This document shows positions 50,645 through 62,044 of a stretch of DNA of 64,000 nucleotides, in pieces. The stretch covers positions 73,951,463 through 74,015,462 of the forward strand of contig NC_092497.1 in assembly GCF_047495875.1 (NCBI RefSeq). The letters run 5' to 3'. The DNA comes from Pithys albifrons albifrons. Its lineage: Eukaryota; Chordata; Aves; Passeriformes; Thamnophilidae. The position numbers were made by a program, and so were the translations under genes. The notes below the pieces were generated by a model. The model had not been told where the DNA came from. It ran no database searches and saw only the letters and a program-made list of their open reading frames with translations. Positions within the stretch are counted from its first letter, which is position 1, and the number at the start of each line of letters is the position of its first letter.

Positions 50645-53600
50645 GTCCCACTGTCAGCCTTTAATCAGACAGTCAAGTGTTAACGAGCTCTGGGAATTCC
50701 AAGTGAAACCCTGTCTTGTTTTAGTACTTCCTTTATTTTATTCCTTTTACTTTTCTCAGGGTGCACCTGTAAGCTTCCAGTAAAGGTTAGTTTATCCCTT
50801 TCTCTCTCTCTCTCTCCAATTACGTCGTTTTGAGAGTGGGGTTTTTTCAGGAATTTAGGCATCACTTCTCTTTCTTTTCCCATTCTGAGAAATGTTATGT
50901 AGAAATTAGACACGAGATACTGATTTATTGATAATAAAAACAAAGGTATTATCATGAAACGACAGTCAAGAGCTACCTCCTTTGATAATGGAACTGGTTT
51001 TTCCATTGAATTTAATACATTGCTCAAAATTCTTGTGATCTAGAAACTTTCAGCAACTCAGAGAACAACTCCAGTGGAAAGCACCTAATTTTCCCTGAGC
51101 TGAAAACACTGACTTGGACTCAAAAATCCTTGGAGATATAATTCTGGATAACAGACAGAGTCTGACAACTGTGCAGTACTTGTCCTTTTTCATTCTTTGT
51201 GTTTCATTGCCCAAGGTCATACTGATACTCAGAATAGTCTGTAATGACAGCATATTAAATATTGTGAAGAAATAGTATAAACAGCCACAGAAGACAGATG
51301 TAAGATCAAAGTCTTTGCTGTATATATACATTTTTGAACTGGATATCTCAGACATTGTTTTACACTTAAACACCCAAAATTGCTTTCTACAGGATGTAAA
51401 ACTCCAGCATTTCCTTGTTGCAAATACATAAGGAAAATTCTTTGTACTTCAGATAAAAATCATTAGGGCTGATACAGCAATATTTTAGGATTGCTGATAG
51501 ACAGCAGAATGAAGAATTAAAAGAAAAAACAAGTCAGAAATTGATAAACAATTTCAACTTCTTAGTGAGTCTTCCATCTTCAGCCTCTGACAGTGAAAAT
51601 ATCTTGTCTTTTTTCCCCCCATGTGCACCTGAGGCACATACTCACTGCTTGAGCCATGGAAATTATGGACTTAGACATAAGACATGTTCATTAGCAAAGG
51701 AATGCTTTCATGAGCATATCTGTGGTTTCTGACCTGTAACAGTAGTAGATATATGGATAGAGACTATTTTGATTCTACTATTCTTTACTTGCAGACATTT
51801 GTAAGTTCATCTTGAACATATATTTATGTTTCTGATGTATAACCTCATCTATCAATTTTACTATGTGATATTCTAGGGAATGTGGCTTTTCTCATCTGTT
51901 TCTGATTTTATTGCAGTCTCTGGGATGAAAGCTGAACAACTAATTGCCTGACTTCCTTTGAATGTTGGCTTGAAAGTTTTTGTCACTCTATTTTATCATT
52001 TACCCATATAATTCAACATTAAAAATTAAAACCAGAATGTGCTGTACTAGTTATTGTTTTTCTTATTCTTTAAAGCCCTCATGCTTGCAAAAGGTGCTGT
52101 AAACCAATAACAATATTACTTGGCACTTAAATAGTAGTTGTTATGTTAAATGCATTCCACAAACATCCATACCAATTAATTAATTATAATTACTGGACCA
52201 ATAGGAGAATATCAATATTTTGTATTCAAGTCGGAAGGAAATTTTTCTTGCATTAGCTGAAACCACATTCCCAGTAGTAATACCACCTATGCAAAGCTTT
52301 TCCACTGAGAAACTTATGGTCTTTTTGTGTTGTCTCTGTACATTGCACAATGAAAACCTTAAGGTATAACTTGAGTACTATTGTGTTCATGACCTTATGA
52401 ATGGATCCCTGTGTTTTGCAACCTACAATTTGACTGCTAAAGACATCTGAGAACTATCAAGGACCACTTTGCTAATACGTGCTTCAAACTATTAGAACTA
52501 TTGCCTGATAATCATAGTTCATTATTTGCTGTATCACATTACCAGATTTTGTCTTTTGTTTTCCTCTATTCCAGATGGTTTTATTTGTATTCTCCATTTA
52601 TAGTTTTTCTTCTAACCCGTAGGAAATCTTTCTGTTACCAGCAGGAATGAAAGACTGTAAATACTCGAGGGACAGAAGCATAATACTTTGGTTAATGCAC
52701 AGGAGTAGGAGGTAAAATATTTCAGTTCTATTACCAGCACTAGTACAAACCTTATGCAATTTTAACACTTCTTCAACTCTTTCTACCTTAATTTCCTTAC
52801 CGGCAAAAGAGGACAATAATCTTTTAATCCTAAAGCCCACCATGTTTCAAGGATAAATTTACCAATGCTTTTAGGGCTGATTCTAGTTTAGGAATTTCTA
52901 GCATAAATGGCAGCAGAAATCCAAGGTGATGGTTAGTCATTTATATTTGTGAAACAAAAAAGTCCATTTTGGTATGATAGCAAAACACCAGATTTCTCTG
53001 AGTGAAATACAGCACATTACTGAAAAAAATTCTAAGGAGAAATTGTTCCTATTCAGAAGACTTGTGACCACAGAAAACGTTACAAAATTGTTAGTGTCTA
53101 ATCAACAGTATAAAAAGGCAATAGTCTTGAGTGCTCTGAGTTCCTCAGAAAAGGAGCTATTCTTCTGATGTATTGTTTCAGTATAGTCACCAGTGAATTG
53201 TGGCATCCCTCAAATTTCTAAACTGATATTTCAAAATTTCTAAATTTCTAATCCTCACATGGACAATGAGAACACCCTGCAGAAAAGAACAGAGTAAAAC
53301 ATCTGAGGCAACCATCCTAAGTTCACTATTCTTGTCAGCTTAAGAAGCCCTTTTTATATACTTAAGATGTTTTGTGCTAGTTTTTTTGGTTCAGTTTGGG
53401 CTTTATATTACTGTTGCCTTTTTTATTTTTTTTTTAAGGAAAAAGTATTGCATTTATTTACAGGTCTTTCCACACTCCTCTCTTCACCATCTAAAAAGTA
53501 CGTGCCTTAAATAGCTATTCAGTGAGGTGCTATTCAGTGAAGTTCTATTCAGAAAATTCCTGCATGAACCTCCTGTGTCTGCCTTCATTTCCAAAAAACA

Positions 53601-53859
53601 AAACAAGAACCAGGCACTCTGGGCACTGATTAACAAGCTCTATTGCAGATGATGTTTTAAGTTACTTTCCAATGCCTGAGGGATGGGTCATATTGAGAAC
53701 AAATCTTCAGAAAACAGCTGGCTCCAGGTTTAATATTGTAATACCTCAAAGCAGTTCATGTCTGTTTTGAATGCACACTTACAGCACATTTTAGGCTAGG
53801 TTCATTTCAGTGCTGCACTACATGACCATTTTAAGTATGTCCAGCATGTCAATTCTCTA
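50645..53859. other. Intergenic; CT run and short tandem repeat
   Basis: No gene was recognised. A (CT)n run lies at 50800-50817. A 15-bp tandem repeat (ctattcagtgaggtg type, about 2.6 units) lies at 53515-53553. A T-run lies at about 53421-53439. Confidence 0.55.
53515..53553. repeat. 15-bp tandem repeat, about 2.6 units
   Basis: ctattcag starts at 53515, 53530 and 53545, with the intervening tga(g/a)gt steps conserved. Confidence 0.85.
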
Positions 53860-54255
53860 GCTCGCAGGCTTGCTGTGAGTAGTGATAGCGATTAATGCTG
53901 TCAAAAGAGCCCTGATCCCATCAAGTCTAGCCAAACAGATGACAGATCTGTAACCAGCCCTGGAGGAAGGAAACTGAAAGTATCACATTTTGTGCATGTG
54001 CGTGCGTGTTTTCATCATGTCCCACCCACTGAGACAGACAGAATGTATTGAACAATTTGTTCAGCTTGATCCCGGCTTGAGAAAACCTTGCCTACTCCAA
54101 AGGAGGCATTGAACACAACAGAAACCAAATCCTGAATATAAAATATTATCACTATATATTCCAGAGAGACATTGTTAAAATTTTCAGCTGTAGAAATGTC
54201 GCTATTACGCCAGCTAAATTATTATATGGCCCTCTGTAAATTAAATAGTAATTAG
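53860..54255. promoter_or_regulatory. Candidate conserved non-coding element
   Basis: Contains gcgattaatgctgtcaaaag, caaacagatgacagatctgt, tgtcgctattacgccagcta and taaattaaatagtaattag. Retained CpGs outside repeats plus homeodomain and TGACAG-type cores are typical of conserved developmental enhancers. A SINE was inserted directly at its right edge. Judged from texture and motifs only. Confidence 0.35.
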
Positions 54256-54257
54256 TT

Positions 54258-54268
54258 CCCCACTCTTG
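54258..54268. repeat. Left 11-bp target site duplication of SINE copy 2
   Basis: ccccactcttg, repeated exactly at 54389-54399. The first bases also match the SINE sequence at the truncation point, so part is microhomology. Confidence 0.75.
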
Positions 54269-54388
54269 TAATGTATGTATTGCCAAACTTCGCGAACGAA
54301 GATTTGGGCAGGGCTCTCCCCACGTGGGTGTGCTCTTCCAGCCTGCACAGTAGATTTTTTAGGTGAGGCACAACGTGTGCAGAACTGG
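54269..54388 (-). mobile_element. SINE copy 2, 5'-truncated, minus strand
   Basis: The minus strand reads ggggccagttctgcacacg, then cctcacctaaaa, then gcacacccacgtggggagag, then cttcgttcgcgaagtttggc and an atac-type tail. It has only the LINE-related part of the SINE; the tRNA/5S head is lost by 5' truncation at the GGGGCC block, where the target supplied microhomology. Exact 11-bp repeats flank it. Truncation at the 5' end fits target-primed reverse transcription by a LINE enzyme. Confidence 0.87.
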
Positions 54389-54399
54389 CCCCACTCTTG
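54389..54399. repeat. Right 11-bp target site duplication of SINE copy 2
   Basis: Exact copy of 54258-54268. Confidence 0.75.
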
Positions 54400-54418
54400 A
54401 TATAGACGTTGGCAGGAA

Positions 54419-54461
54419 GGGGGGGGGGGGGGGGGAAGGGGGAAGGAGGGGCTGGGGAGGT
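54419..54461 (+). repeat. G17 run and G-rich tract
   Basis: Seventeen consecutive G (54419-54435), then further ggg and gggg blocks. It lies 20 bases from the SINE insertion. It could fold as a G-quadruplex and is a likely sequencing-error hotspot. Confidence 0.9.
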
Positions 54462-57400
54462 AAGGAAAACCAACGGATTTAAATTTACAAAGGAGTTTGG
54501 GGGGGCATAAAAAATAATTCTTTTACTTCATTCCAAAAGAAAAGCCACTTTGCAGTATAGCCTCACAGTAATTGCAGCCATATAACATAACATATCACAA
54601 GTTTGGGACAAACCTAAGCTGCCTTTCATCTGCAAACAGCTAAGAATGCAGACAGAGCAAGCTAAGTGGTGAGGTCATGGAATCTTTTCCTATATTCCAC
54701 TAGAGAGCAGTATTCTTTTGTACAAAGCAGGTAGGTTATCCTATGCAAGGCAAGCTCTGGGGAATCTCTCTTGTTGAAAAAAAATAGATCCTGTGGTCAT
54801 TTATAAGAGAGTTTGTGATCATTCTGTAGCATCAGATGTTCTAAACTAACAGCAAGGGTTTCTTATTCATGTTGCTTGATGTGGGTAGTTTTCTTGTAAG
54901 GTTTTTTGTTGTGTGCTATATTTTTTTCTAGAATAAAAAAAAGAAGTAAATTATGCAAATAGGTATGTAATGGACTCAATTTTCAAGAGTAATGAACTCA
55001 TATATCTATAATCAACTAACACCCTCACCGTATGCATAATAATAAAGTTGAAAAATGTAAAAATGAAGATGGATAACAGAAAAATTTGAACATCTTTGGC
55101 TGTACTAGATTTAATAGCAAGTAAATCTGATGGTAAACAATTTGGGGGGAATAGGTGTGAATGAAAATTCCTACAGCTGCAAAAACCTGAAGAGACCTTT
55201 TAATTGTGTACTAAAGATATAGTGCTAAAAATATAGTCCTACAGGCAATTTGCTAATACCTGCTTTACAGATGATTTCACAATAGAAGGCACAGAAAAAA
55301 AAGTCTCTGATTTGAAAATACAGACTTTACAAATGCTTTTGTTATATAAATGCCTTTCTAGCCTTACGTCCTGATCACAGGTAAATATAAATCAGAAAAT
55401 GCATACTTTACTGCTTTAGTTACTTGATAAGCATAAAACTCCTGAGTATTCCACCTGAATTCCCCTTTAAAAGGAAATGAATATGTCTGTCAGGCAGCTG
55501 GGTTCAATTCTGTTTTCAGGGAAAGGTTTTTTCTGGTGCCAATCAGCAAGTGAAGTGTTTCTCCTCATTTAGAGATCACAGAACAATTTTATCCAATTAT
55601 ATTTTGGCTTCTCCCTAACTCTTGCATGCCCTTATTGGTTTTGTTTTCACATGATCTTTAACTCTAGTTTCAGCCAACAAACCTCAAGAGCTGCGGTCAG
55701 GGAGGGAGGAAAAAAGCTTACATGATATGACATGATAGCAAAAGGAAATCTGCTTTGGAGCCAAGGTAATACTAAAAGGTGCATTTGTGCATTTTAATGC
55801 AAGCAGATGTATTTTTTTCACTCAGGCTTGATTTATTCACTGATGTGCTCTGTGATTTGGTAGTGGTTGTAGAGGGTAAGAAACTAGATTTCTTTACACA
55901 AACACCCCAAGCTCCCACAGAGAAAATAAATTAACACACAACTGAAAGATTAAGTAAAAGAAGAATCCTAAATATATGATAACAGAAAAATTAAGTATTT
56001 GAGCAAAATCAAGTGTGTTGGGGAAGCAAAGACAGCACCTCGTCTAGTACCTACCATCTTTGACAGATGATTAGGTTAGGACTCTTCAGTCCCATTGTCT
56101 CTTAACAACATTTACCAAAAAACACTTCCCTGATTCACTTGGTCCCTCTATCCCTGCAGTTCACCCATGTATGAAAATTTCCCATCACCAGATATGGAGA
56201 GCTCTTAGCAAACCCCCGAGCTTCTCATGAATTCCCTCTTTGTAAGATGGACTCTGATACTCTCCTGGACCATGCAAAGAAGTCTGGATTAAAAATAAAT
56301 ATGGCATCCACAAATCAGAGGGCTAAGACTTGTGTGAGCATTCAGAGTAATAAGTAACAGTTAAAAATGTACATTTAAGGGACACAGGTCCCTGTGAAAA
56401 TATTAGTTAGATGAGAACACTGAAAATGTAACCAGTAGGAAAACAAAAAAACAAGATACAAAAACTATTTAAATGATGATTAAAATTTTGTCCAGTATTG
56501 AGACACTATGATTCTAACATGGTCTTATGAGTGATGCATATAAATGCACCAACATGGAGCCACTTATATTGCAGCTTTATGGCGGAATATTCCCAAAGAA
56601 AAGTTGGTAATCTGTTATTCCTTATTGCACGTTGTTGAAGTTCTACTGTGACTCTTATACATGGGATGAAATAAGATTATTTTCCTTTTTCTATTTCTGC
56701 TACTAAACTACTTTCATAACCCTTGCAATCCAAGGGTTTGGATCAAAAGAGATGGGATGGAAAGCGTCCATCCAAACATGAACAATATACTTCCATTTCC
56801 TTAAGGGCAAGTGTAAACTTTTCTTTTTCCATTAGTGTTCCCAGAGTCCACCTCTACCACAGAAGTTTCTGTTTTGTGCTATCTCTAAGACAATGAAGGA
56901 CTGTAGACAACTTATTAAAGTTAAGGGTTGTTTACTTTTTTCTTCAAAAATACACGAGTCTTATTTATCCCACTAATGGTGATAAATCACTGGAAACTTG
57001 ATGAAACTAATGGTAATTTTATAAAAATGTTTCACTGCTTTAGCCAAGAGTCTGATATGTGGGTCTCTGTATTCATATGCAAGCCTGAAAACTCACTGGT
57101 CTGCTCTGATCAAGACCAGCTGTTTGTTTCTCAGTTTTGTAGATGAGCTTTTAACCAAAGAAAGACAATTTTCATTAGTAATGGCACCCAACCTCAAGAG
57201 ACAGGAAAGAAATAAGACTGCAACGGAAACCGAGACTGTTCTATCAAGTTTAGTAAGATCTCTTGCTTAACAAACTAATTTGACTGTACTGACACCTGAA
57301 TTTTCAGTACTACTCAATATAATATTGCTCAGGTTAGGGAAAGAATGCCTGGTGCACAGTACGAGCATGAATCTTTGAGTAATAGCATTTTCTACAAGGT

Positions 57401-58130
57401 TCTGTCTCTTGTTTTGTTTGGCTGGATTATTTGTTTGCTTAAGAAAATATATTGTTCTCTATGAATTGTGATTCCTTAAAACTGGCACTGAAAATAGCAG
57501 TATATATTCCTTAAAAAATTGTGGTGTGAAGATATCTGGAAAATAGTTAAAGATGTATAAAAATGTAATAATACTTCATGTCATATCTAATGCTCATATG
57601 TAATATGAAAGTTTATACATTCTAATTTAGTGTTAAACTAAGCATATAATAAGTTCCAGAGTCTCATTTAAAATTACTTGTATGTTTTAAAACAGACATA
57701 TATTTAAGTATTCTCTTTTTTTTTTTTTTTTTCACTCCTGCAATGTGGTTTTTCTCAGTAAGTTTAGCAACTGTACAAAGAAATTAAAAAATGCTGGTGC
57801 CCAGCAGGAAAATATAACACCACCAGAATGAGATACACAGATGCTATACAAGGTACCAAATATTCCAGACACTTCTATTGTGAGGTTTTGCATTTAATAT
57901 TATTCAAATCAAGGAGTGTTAGCACTACTAGGAGTAAGAAACAGCTTTAGAGGAAGATCATTAGAAGGATATAATAAAAACATCACAGAGGCAAACATTT
58001 TTTGCCCATAAATTACTAGTTGACATCCAACAGGATGTAAGTGAATGCATCACATTTTGGTAGGCAACAATGTCCTGCTGGAACAACCATGGCCTGAATA
58101 AGATTGACTTGAATTGAATCTCTTGATCAC
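54462..58130. other. Intergenic, no gene recognised
   Basis: AT-rich DNA. A T-run lies at 57717-57732. 55480-55860 has a less random texture but no feature I can name. Confidence 0.55.
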
Positions 58131-58650
58131 TGTCCTAGTTTTGGTCAAGGACAGGGTTAATTTTCACAGTAACTGTTACAGGGTGGAGCCTAGAGCTGCC
58201 TGGCTATGACCAAGACATTATGCCATTCAGTATCATCTTATATCAAGGCTCGGAGGTGGGGGAAAGGGACCTTCTCTCACTTCCAAAAAGATAGGACATT
58301 CTTTCTTCCAGGAACAGTATCCCCCATGTTCCTTTCCCCTCCTGGGTGTCCACCCGTGGTTCCTCCTGATCCCTAAGCCGCTATTGGTCAGTTGTGGGTG
58401 TTTCTCTATTGCCTATCCATGTTGCCCATCATTCAGTTTGCTCCGCCACTCAAGCCTATCATGACTGAGTTCTTCAATCCTGCCTCAGATCCTGTTCCAT
58501 TGGATGTTAATTGTTACTGACTGATGTGTTGTCCAATCCTTCCTGTTTCCACCCTTTCCAAGCCCCTCCCTGAACCAAGTCCTTAAAAGTTATGTTCACA
58601 TGAAAATAAGGGCTTTTTGGGTTACCCTCCACCTTGTGTGTGGTGTGTTA
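58131..58650 (+). repeat. 5' LTR-like region of ERV (right edge uncertain)
   Basis: It opens TGTCC and shares phrases with the 3' LTR for about 190 bases, then carries a C-rich part (58340-58580) and an AATAAG signal at about 58604 before the internal region. Its second half does not resemble the second half of the 3' LTR, which suggests a different subfamily, recombination or heavy decay. Confidence 0.6.
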
Positions 58651-59159
58651 TCTGACGAGCCGTTCCCTTACGTTGGTTTCCATTACCTCCCTCCTTGTCT
58701 GTGGAAAAACTGTCCAGGACTGTGGACAGATCCAAAAGACTCAGGCAAACTAAAGAGGAAATGTCCCATGACCTGCCACTATGGACCAGAGTCTCTGCTA
58801 TTGAGAGTAATTGCACCCCTGCTTGAGAGAGAGGGTCCACTCCACAAGGTAACCTCTGATTTTGCCTGCATGACCACAGAGAGCAGATGAGGAAGGGGGA
58901 TGGAAAACTCACCTCTGCCCTAAAAGCACAGGTAAGTAAGTTGAAAGGAAGAACAACCCCCACAGGGTATTCTTCAAGAATACATGCAGCTCATTTCCCG
59001 AGGGCAAGTCTTCAGATAGAATAGGAGGGCTGATGTCCCTTCCAATCCTCTTGAAGGGACCTCCAGTTCATATTTACAAGAAGTGAACAACTAGTACCAT
59101 GACCAAAACTAAATGGGTCCTGCCTCAAGCCAGGTGGAGGAAAAGCAAAATCAGATCTA

Positions 59160-59540
59160 TTGGATTGTGTGGATCTGTGGCCTGGCACATCAGACACACA
59201 AGAGTGTAAGGCTTTAGGTGACACCAGTGCACATTGTACCCTGATGCCATCAAGATATGTAGGGGCAGAATCCATCTCTGTTTCTGGGGTAACAGCAGGA
59301 TCCCAACAGCTGACTGTACCAAAAGCTGAAGTGAGCCTGACTGAGAACACATGGCAAAAGCATCCCCTTGTGACTGGCCCAGAGGCCCCATGCATCTTTG
59401 GCATAGATTATCTCAGGAGAGGGTATTTCAAGGACTCCACAGGGCATTGTTGGGCTTTAGGGATAGCTGCGGTAGAGATAGAAGACATTAGACTGCTGAG
59501 TACCTTGCCTGGTATCTCAGAGAACCTTTCTGCTGTGTGA
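59160..59540 (+). pseudogene. ERV protease region, decayed
   Basis: The frame resembles a retroviral aspartic protease and its flanks. The active-site neighbourhood reads LGDTSAHCTLMPS, so the usual Asp-Thr-Gly triad has Ser in place of Gly. Further on are ISVSGVTAGSQQLTV (flap region) and CIFGIDYLRRG (the conserved C-terminal Gly-Ile-Asp part). Upstream sequence is broken by stops near 59095 and 59118. Retroviral protease normally cleaves Gag and Pol; here the altered triad and missing context make function unlikely. It ends at TGA 59538-59540. Confidence 0.75.
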
Positions 59541-59623
59541 CTGGTGAGCATCGAAGAACAACAGGTAGTGATCACTACCACTACAAGAGTCAGGCTACTA
59601 AAGAACATCAGAACAGTTGACAT

Positions 59624-60510
59624 GTGGATGAGGCTGCCAAGATTAAGGTGTCTCAAGTGGATCTGGACTGGCAAGCCCATGACACTTCAGGTCATCAGGG
59701 AGGAGGTACAGCATTCAGATGGGCTCCTGATCCAAGCATGCACTTAACCATAGACACTATTTCCCAGGTTATCCATATGAATCCACATCCACATGAAACA
59801 TGTGGTACTGTGGCAGACCAAATGGGTAAAACCCCTGTTGTATGGTGGTCAATGGCCAAAATACAAGCATAGGGAGACCTGGCAGATGGATTGCATCACA
59901 CTCCTGCAAATCCACCTAGGCCAGTGCTACATGTTTACAACAGTGGAAAAAAGTCCTGAATGGCTGGAGACATACCTTATACCTAACACCATCACCTGGA
60001 ATTTATCTTGGGCATATGAAAAGCAAGTCCTGTGGTGACACAGCATCCCATAAAGATCTGAGTCCATCAATGGGATTCATTTCAAAAATAGCCTCATAGA
60101 CACATGGACAAGAGAGCACACTATTGAGCGGGTATATTATATTGTCTTTCAAGCACCAGCTGCTGGGAAAATTGAACAGTACAATGGACTGTTAAAAGCC
60201 ACATTGAAAGCAATGGGTAGTGGGACATTGGGATCTACATTTAGCAAAGGCCACCTGGTTAGGTAACACTAGAGGATCTATTAGTAGACCTGTCCCTGCT
60301 CAATCAGAATTTTCACATATTCTAGAGGGGATAAAGTCCCCACGGTGCATATGACAAATGTATTAAGGAGGACAGTTTGTATTAGTCTTGTCTTGAGTAA
60401 AGACAAACCCATCCATGGGATGGTTTTTGCTCAAGGACCTGGATGCACTTGGTGAATAATGTAGAGGAACAGGGAAACACAACGTGTACTTCAAGAGGAT
60501 TTGATTTTGG
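59624..60510 (+). pseudogene. ERV integrase region, decayed
   Basis: It starts with the integrase N-terminal zinc-binding part: HDTSGH gives the two histidines, while the expected Cys-x2-Cys reads His-Glu-Thr-Cys, so one cysteine is lost. A stop (TAG at about 59870) and frame changes follow. The core has DCITL (first catalytic Asp kept). The second catalytic Asp position reads SINGIHF (Asp replaced by Ile). The Glu block KIEQYNGLL is kept at about 60168-60195. A C-terminal FAQGPGCTW block is visible near 60427-60456. It is disabled by these losses and by frameshifts. RT and RNase H, which should precede it, are absent. Confidence 0.78.
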
Positions 60511-60845
60511 GGTGAGAGCAGCCTATGATTTTCAATTGTCTATTATTGTTTGCTGAAACACACTGCCATTGCATGACGTAACTATCATGGACAATGAGGA
60601 TAAGGTGTTCCAGATACACCAGTTGTGATCTCCTGATGTAGCTTGTAACCAACCAACATCATATCACTTCTCCTGCCCTGGAAGATTTCTAGGACAGATA
60701 GAACTCACAGTGATGGACTAAATGAACTCAACAGACATCTTGGAAAGACAGCCATTGACCATGGAAATGATACCATGAGCTTGTTTATATTTACATATAT
60801 ATTTTATATAGTGGGAAAGTATATGATCTGGGCATGATGTAAAGT

Positions 60846-60862
60846 ACAGAAATAGGGGTGGA
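60846..60862 (+). other. Polypurine tract before the ERV 3' LTR
   Basis: A purine-rich stretch (agaaataggggtgga) ends directly at the LTR start TGATACC. This is the usual plus-strand primer position. Confidence 0.55.
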
Positions 60863-61377
60863 TGATACCCTAGTTTGGGCTAAGGATAGGGTTAATTTTT
60901 GCAGTAGCTGTGAGAGGGTAGGGCCTAGTGTGATGTGGCCAATACATTGTCCCGTTCAATACCATCATGGCTGGGGGGCAAGGGAGAGGGACTCTCACTT
61001 CCCAAAAGGGGGGCATTCCTTTTTCAGGGTGAGTGGTCAGCAGAGTGGTGAGGTAACCCTGGTCTTGCCTATAGGATTTATCCACCACAGCTTTCATTGT
61101 CTTGGGATTGGGAAAAAAAATACAATACACACAGAGAGCATCCAGACACCAGATCAGCTCAGTCAGTTGGTGAGCATTTTTTTCGTGTAAACAAACCTCT
61201 TCTTGCATACTTTTGTTAATATTGCTGCTCTTACTATTAGTTTTCTTATCTCATTGCTGATCCCAGAAAATTGTTCTTACCTCAGCTCAGGATCTCTGTC
61301 TTTCTTCTCTCTCTCACCAGAGGGGGTGGAGGGAGGATCTGCTTGTGGCTTTTCATTTTAGTGGAAGCACTAATACC
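60863..61377 (+). repeat. 3' LTR of ERV (right edge approximate)
   Basis: It opens tgataccctagtttggg, then holds the gttaatttttgcagtagctg block, the gggtgagtggtcagcag block and a T-rich stretch, and ends near gtggaagcactaatacca. The bird-LTR phrase gttcttacctcagctcagga lies at about 61273-61292. No target duplication was found. Confidence 0.65.
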
Positions 61378-61388
61378 ATTTCTGAACC
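61378..61388. repeat. Left 11-bp target site duplication of SINE copy 3
   Basis: atttctgaacc, exactly repeated at 61778-61788. Confidence 0.85.
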
Positions 61389-61777
61389 CCCCAAAGTGTA
61401 TGTATGTATGTATGTATGTATGGCCAAACTTCGCGAACGAAGATTTGGGAAGGGCTCTCCCCAGGTGGGGGTGTGCCCTTCCAGCCTGCGCAGTGGATTT
61501 TAGGTGAGGCTCAGCGTGCGCAGAACTGGCCCCACCGTTTTAAGTCCCAAGGTCCATCTGCCACAGCCGAGCGAGCTTGGACAGTGACAGTGAAGTCCTC
61601 AGGACTGTCTACAGCACCCAGTACTAACCGGGGCTGACCCTGCTGAGCATCCGAGATCTGACGGAATCGGATGGCAGGCAGGCATTGAACTGCCCGGTAC
61701 GGTCTCCACTGAGACTCGAACTCACGACCTTGTGATCAGAGTCCGGAGTGCTCACCATTACACCATGGGACCGCCCT
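61389..61777 (-). mobile_element. SINE copy 3: full-length tRNA-Gln + 5S + LINE-derived body
   Basis: The best-preserved copy, on the minus strand. Reading 61777 to 61389: a tRNA-Gln-like head (ggtcccatggtgtaatggtg at the start, gcactccggactctg across the anticodon arm, B box gagttcgagtctc), then cagatctcggatgctcagca and gttagtactgggtgctgtag from 5S rRNA without box C, then the LINE-leader-like body gtccaagctcgctcggctgt ... ggggccagttctgcgcacgc, then the LINE 3' end cttcgttcgcgaagtttggc and a (CATA)n tail of about six units. It is intact in layout, suggesting more recent activity than copy 1. It sits near the right end of the ERV 3' LTR. Confidence 0.93.
61711..61723 (-). promoter_or_regulatory. 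Pol III B box of SINE copy 3
   Basis: The minus-strand reading gagttcgagtctc matches the tRNA T-arm / B-box consensus closely. The A-box region (minus strand, about 61763-61752, tggtgtaatggt) is also well preserved. Confidence 0.75.
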
Positions 61778-61788
61778 ATTTCTGAACC
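61778..61788. repeat. Right 11-bp target site duplication of SINE copy 3
   Basis: Exact copy of 61378-61388. Confidence 0.85.
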
Positions 61789-62044
61789 ACAGCAGGCACA
61801 AACTCAGCTGAGAGGGGAAGCTGAAAATGGAAGCCCTGATGAGCAGTCAGCAGAGCACAACAAAGAGGTAGAACAGTAAGAGAAGAGAGGGTTTGATGGT
61901 GAGAGCCTGTATCAGTGTGTGTGGGTGGTACCAGATGAACTGCTGCAATCATTGTCTACAGAGGATTTTTAATTCCCTGTTTGTAGCCTATCATTATTGA
62001 ATGAGAAATTCAGGTGTTGGACTATGTAGTGTTGTTATCTCTTG

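Larger units (their letters stand above)
58131..61377 (+). mobile_element. Endogenous retrovirus, internally deleted and decayed
   Basis: An avian ERV remnant. A left LTR-like region starts tgtcctagttttggtcaagg at 58131. A right LTR starts tgataccctagtttgggcta at 60863, directly after a polypurine-like agaaataggggtgg. Both LTRs share their first 190 bases or so (acagggttaatttt, then the cattcagtatcatc-type block, then cactt(c)ccaaaa) but differ more strongly afterwards. Between them I see only a protease-like and an integrase-like part. Gag is not recognisable, and reverse transcriptase and RNase H are missing. Class is not certain. The right edge is approximate; a SINE is inserted at about 61389. 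Confidence 0.8.

Noticed and set aside
58600..58890. 96-codon frame with a signal-peptide-like start as a host secreted protein
   Set aside because: It lies between the ERV 5' LTR-like region and the protease remnant, spanning the LTR polyadenylation area; probably non-coding retroviral leader.
61700..61777. Genuine tRNA-Gln gene (minus strand)
   Set aside because: The acceptor stem and 3' end are not closed; the sequence runs on into 5S- and LINE-like parts and is flanked by an 11-bp duplication, so it is a SINE head.
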